A DNA stretch of 13,743 bases, from contig JAYWHR010000030.1 of assembly GCA_043777675.1 (NCBI GenBank), positions 1-13,743 on the forward strand, read 5' to 3'. Made by a program: the position numbers and the translations under genes. Every line of letters begins with the position of its first letter. Position 1 is the first letter of the stretch. This DNA comes from JANMDU01 sp043777675 (GTDB lineage: Bacteria > Pseudomonadota > Gammaproteobacteria > Burkholderiales > Burkholderiaceae_C). Shown here piece by piece: positions 13,506 to 13,743 of this stretch. The notes beneath the pieces are model-generated. The model had not been told where the DNA came from. It did not search any database and worked only from the letters and a program-made list of their open reading frames with translations.

Positions 13506-13511
<6 letters not shown>
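13472..13511 (+). repeat. Direct repeat copying the tRNA-Thr 5' acceptor half, with its own hairpin
   Basis: TTTTGCCCTT occurs at 13472-13481 and again at 13502-13511, where it is the start of tRNA-Thr. The upstream copy pairs with AAGGGC at 13490-13495 (6 bp, 8-nt loop), mimicking the acceptor stem (GCCCTT with AAGGGC at 13571-13576). Alternative pairings between leader and mature tRNA sequences are therefore possible. Confidence 0.5.
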
Positions 13512-13580
<69 letters not shown>

Positions 13581-13621
13581 GTTTTTATCAAGATACCAGT
13601 TAATTTTTTCGGAGCAAATAA

Positions 13622-13743
13622 ATGGCAAAAGAGAAATTCGAACGCAACAAACCCCACGTCAACGTCGGCACCATTGGTCACGTCGACCACGGCAAAACCA
13701 CCTTGACCGCAGCGATTACAACCGTGCTTGCAGCCAAGTTCGG
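13622..13743 (+). CDS. tuf: Elongation factor Tu, N-terminal start (partial)
   Basis: The start of a second EF-Tu gene, MAKEKFERNKPHVNVGTIGH followed by VDHGKTTLTAAITTVLAAKFG, running off the window end. The P-loop GHVDHGKT (residues 19-26) of the GTPase domain is intact. A GGAG ribosome-binding site (13611-13614) lies 7 bases before the ATG. Placed directly after tRNA-Thr, it is the tufB-type copy, which is usually followed by tRNA-Trp, secE and nusG. Both tuf copies have the same orientation. Confidence 0.97.
   Translation, partial: MAKEKFERNKPHVNVGTIGHVDHGKTTLTAAITTVLAAKF

Overview
The window reads as a chromosomal core region of a betaproteobacterium, most likely order Burkholderiales and probably Comamonadaceae-like. 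The reasons are the three-gene pntAA-pntAB-pntB transhydrogenase, the rsmB / DUF4390 / ntrY / ntrX block leading into tRNA-Tyr, tRNA-Gly, tRNA-Thr and tufB, a Mg-type HemB, and a structured antisense RNA beside hemB that matches what I recall of the 'anti-hemB' RNA family of Burkholderiales. The assignment comes from recognising protein families and gene order; no database was searched.

Layout. Bases 1-433 hold the 3' end of one tuf gene (EF-Tu) and rpsJ (S10), closed by a UUCG hairpin and a strong bidirectional terminator. Bases 556-3479 (minus strand) hold the proton-translocating transhydrogenase operon pntAA-pntAB-pntB, converging on that terminator. Bases 3619-4110 encode a NudJ-like Nudix hydrolase. 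Bases 4111-4468 contain a probable minus-strand small RNA of about 100 nt (four consecutive hairpins, the last an intrinsic terminator, plus a sigma70-like promoter) and then the hemB leader. hemB (4469-5482) is followed after 5 bases by a LemA-like membrane protein gene. Bases 6175-7810 encode a monoheme cytochrome c and a Tat-exported FCSD-type flavoprotein, a probable flavocytochrome c sulfide dehydrogenase (fccAB). Bases 7844-13066 carry rsmB, a DUF4390 protein, the sensor kinase NtrY and a short NtrX-like response regulator lacking the AAA+ domain. From 13173 three tRNA genes (Tyr-GUA, Gly-UCC, Thr-GGU) lead into the 5' end of a second tuf gene.

How the parts fit. Most genes are housekeeping: translation (tuf, rpsJ, tRNAs, rsmB), tetrapyrrole synthesis (hemB), and NADPH supply from the proton-motive force (pntAAABB). 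fccAB is the accessory element; it would let the cell feed electrons from sulfide into the respiratory chain. NtrY-NtrX is a two-component system implicated in nitrogen and redox or respiratory control in proteobacteria; here the regulator seems to act as a simple receiver plus Fis-type DNA-binding protein rather than a sigma54 activator.

The points most worth following up are the antisense RNA with a CCUCCC (anti-Shine-Dalgarno-like) loop next to hemB, the direct-repeat tuf pair bracketing the whole window, the flavoprotein carrying both a Tat motif and a lipobox, the truncated NtrX, and a copy of the tRNA-Thr acceptor half in its own leader. I saw no insertion sequences, prophage genes or CRISPR arrays.
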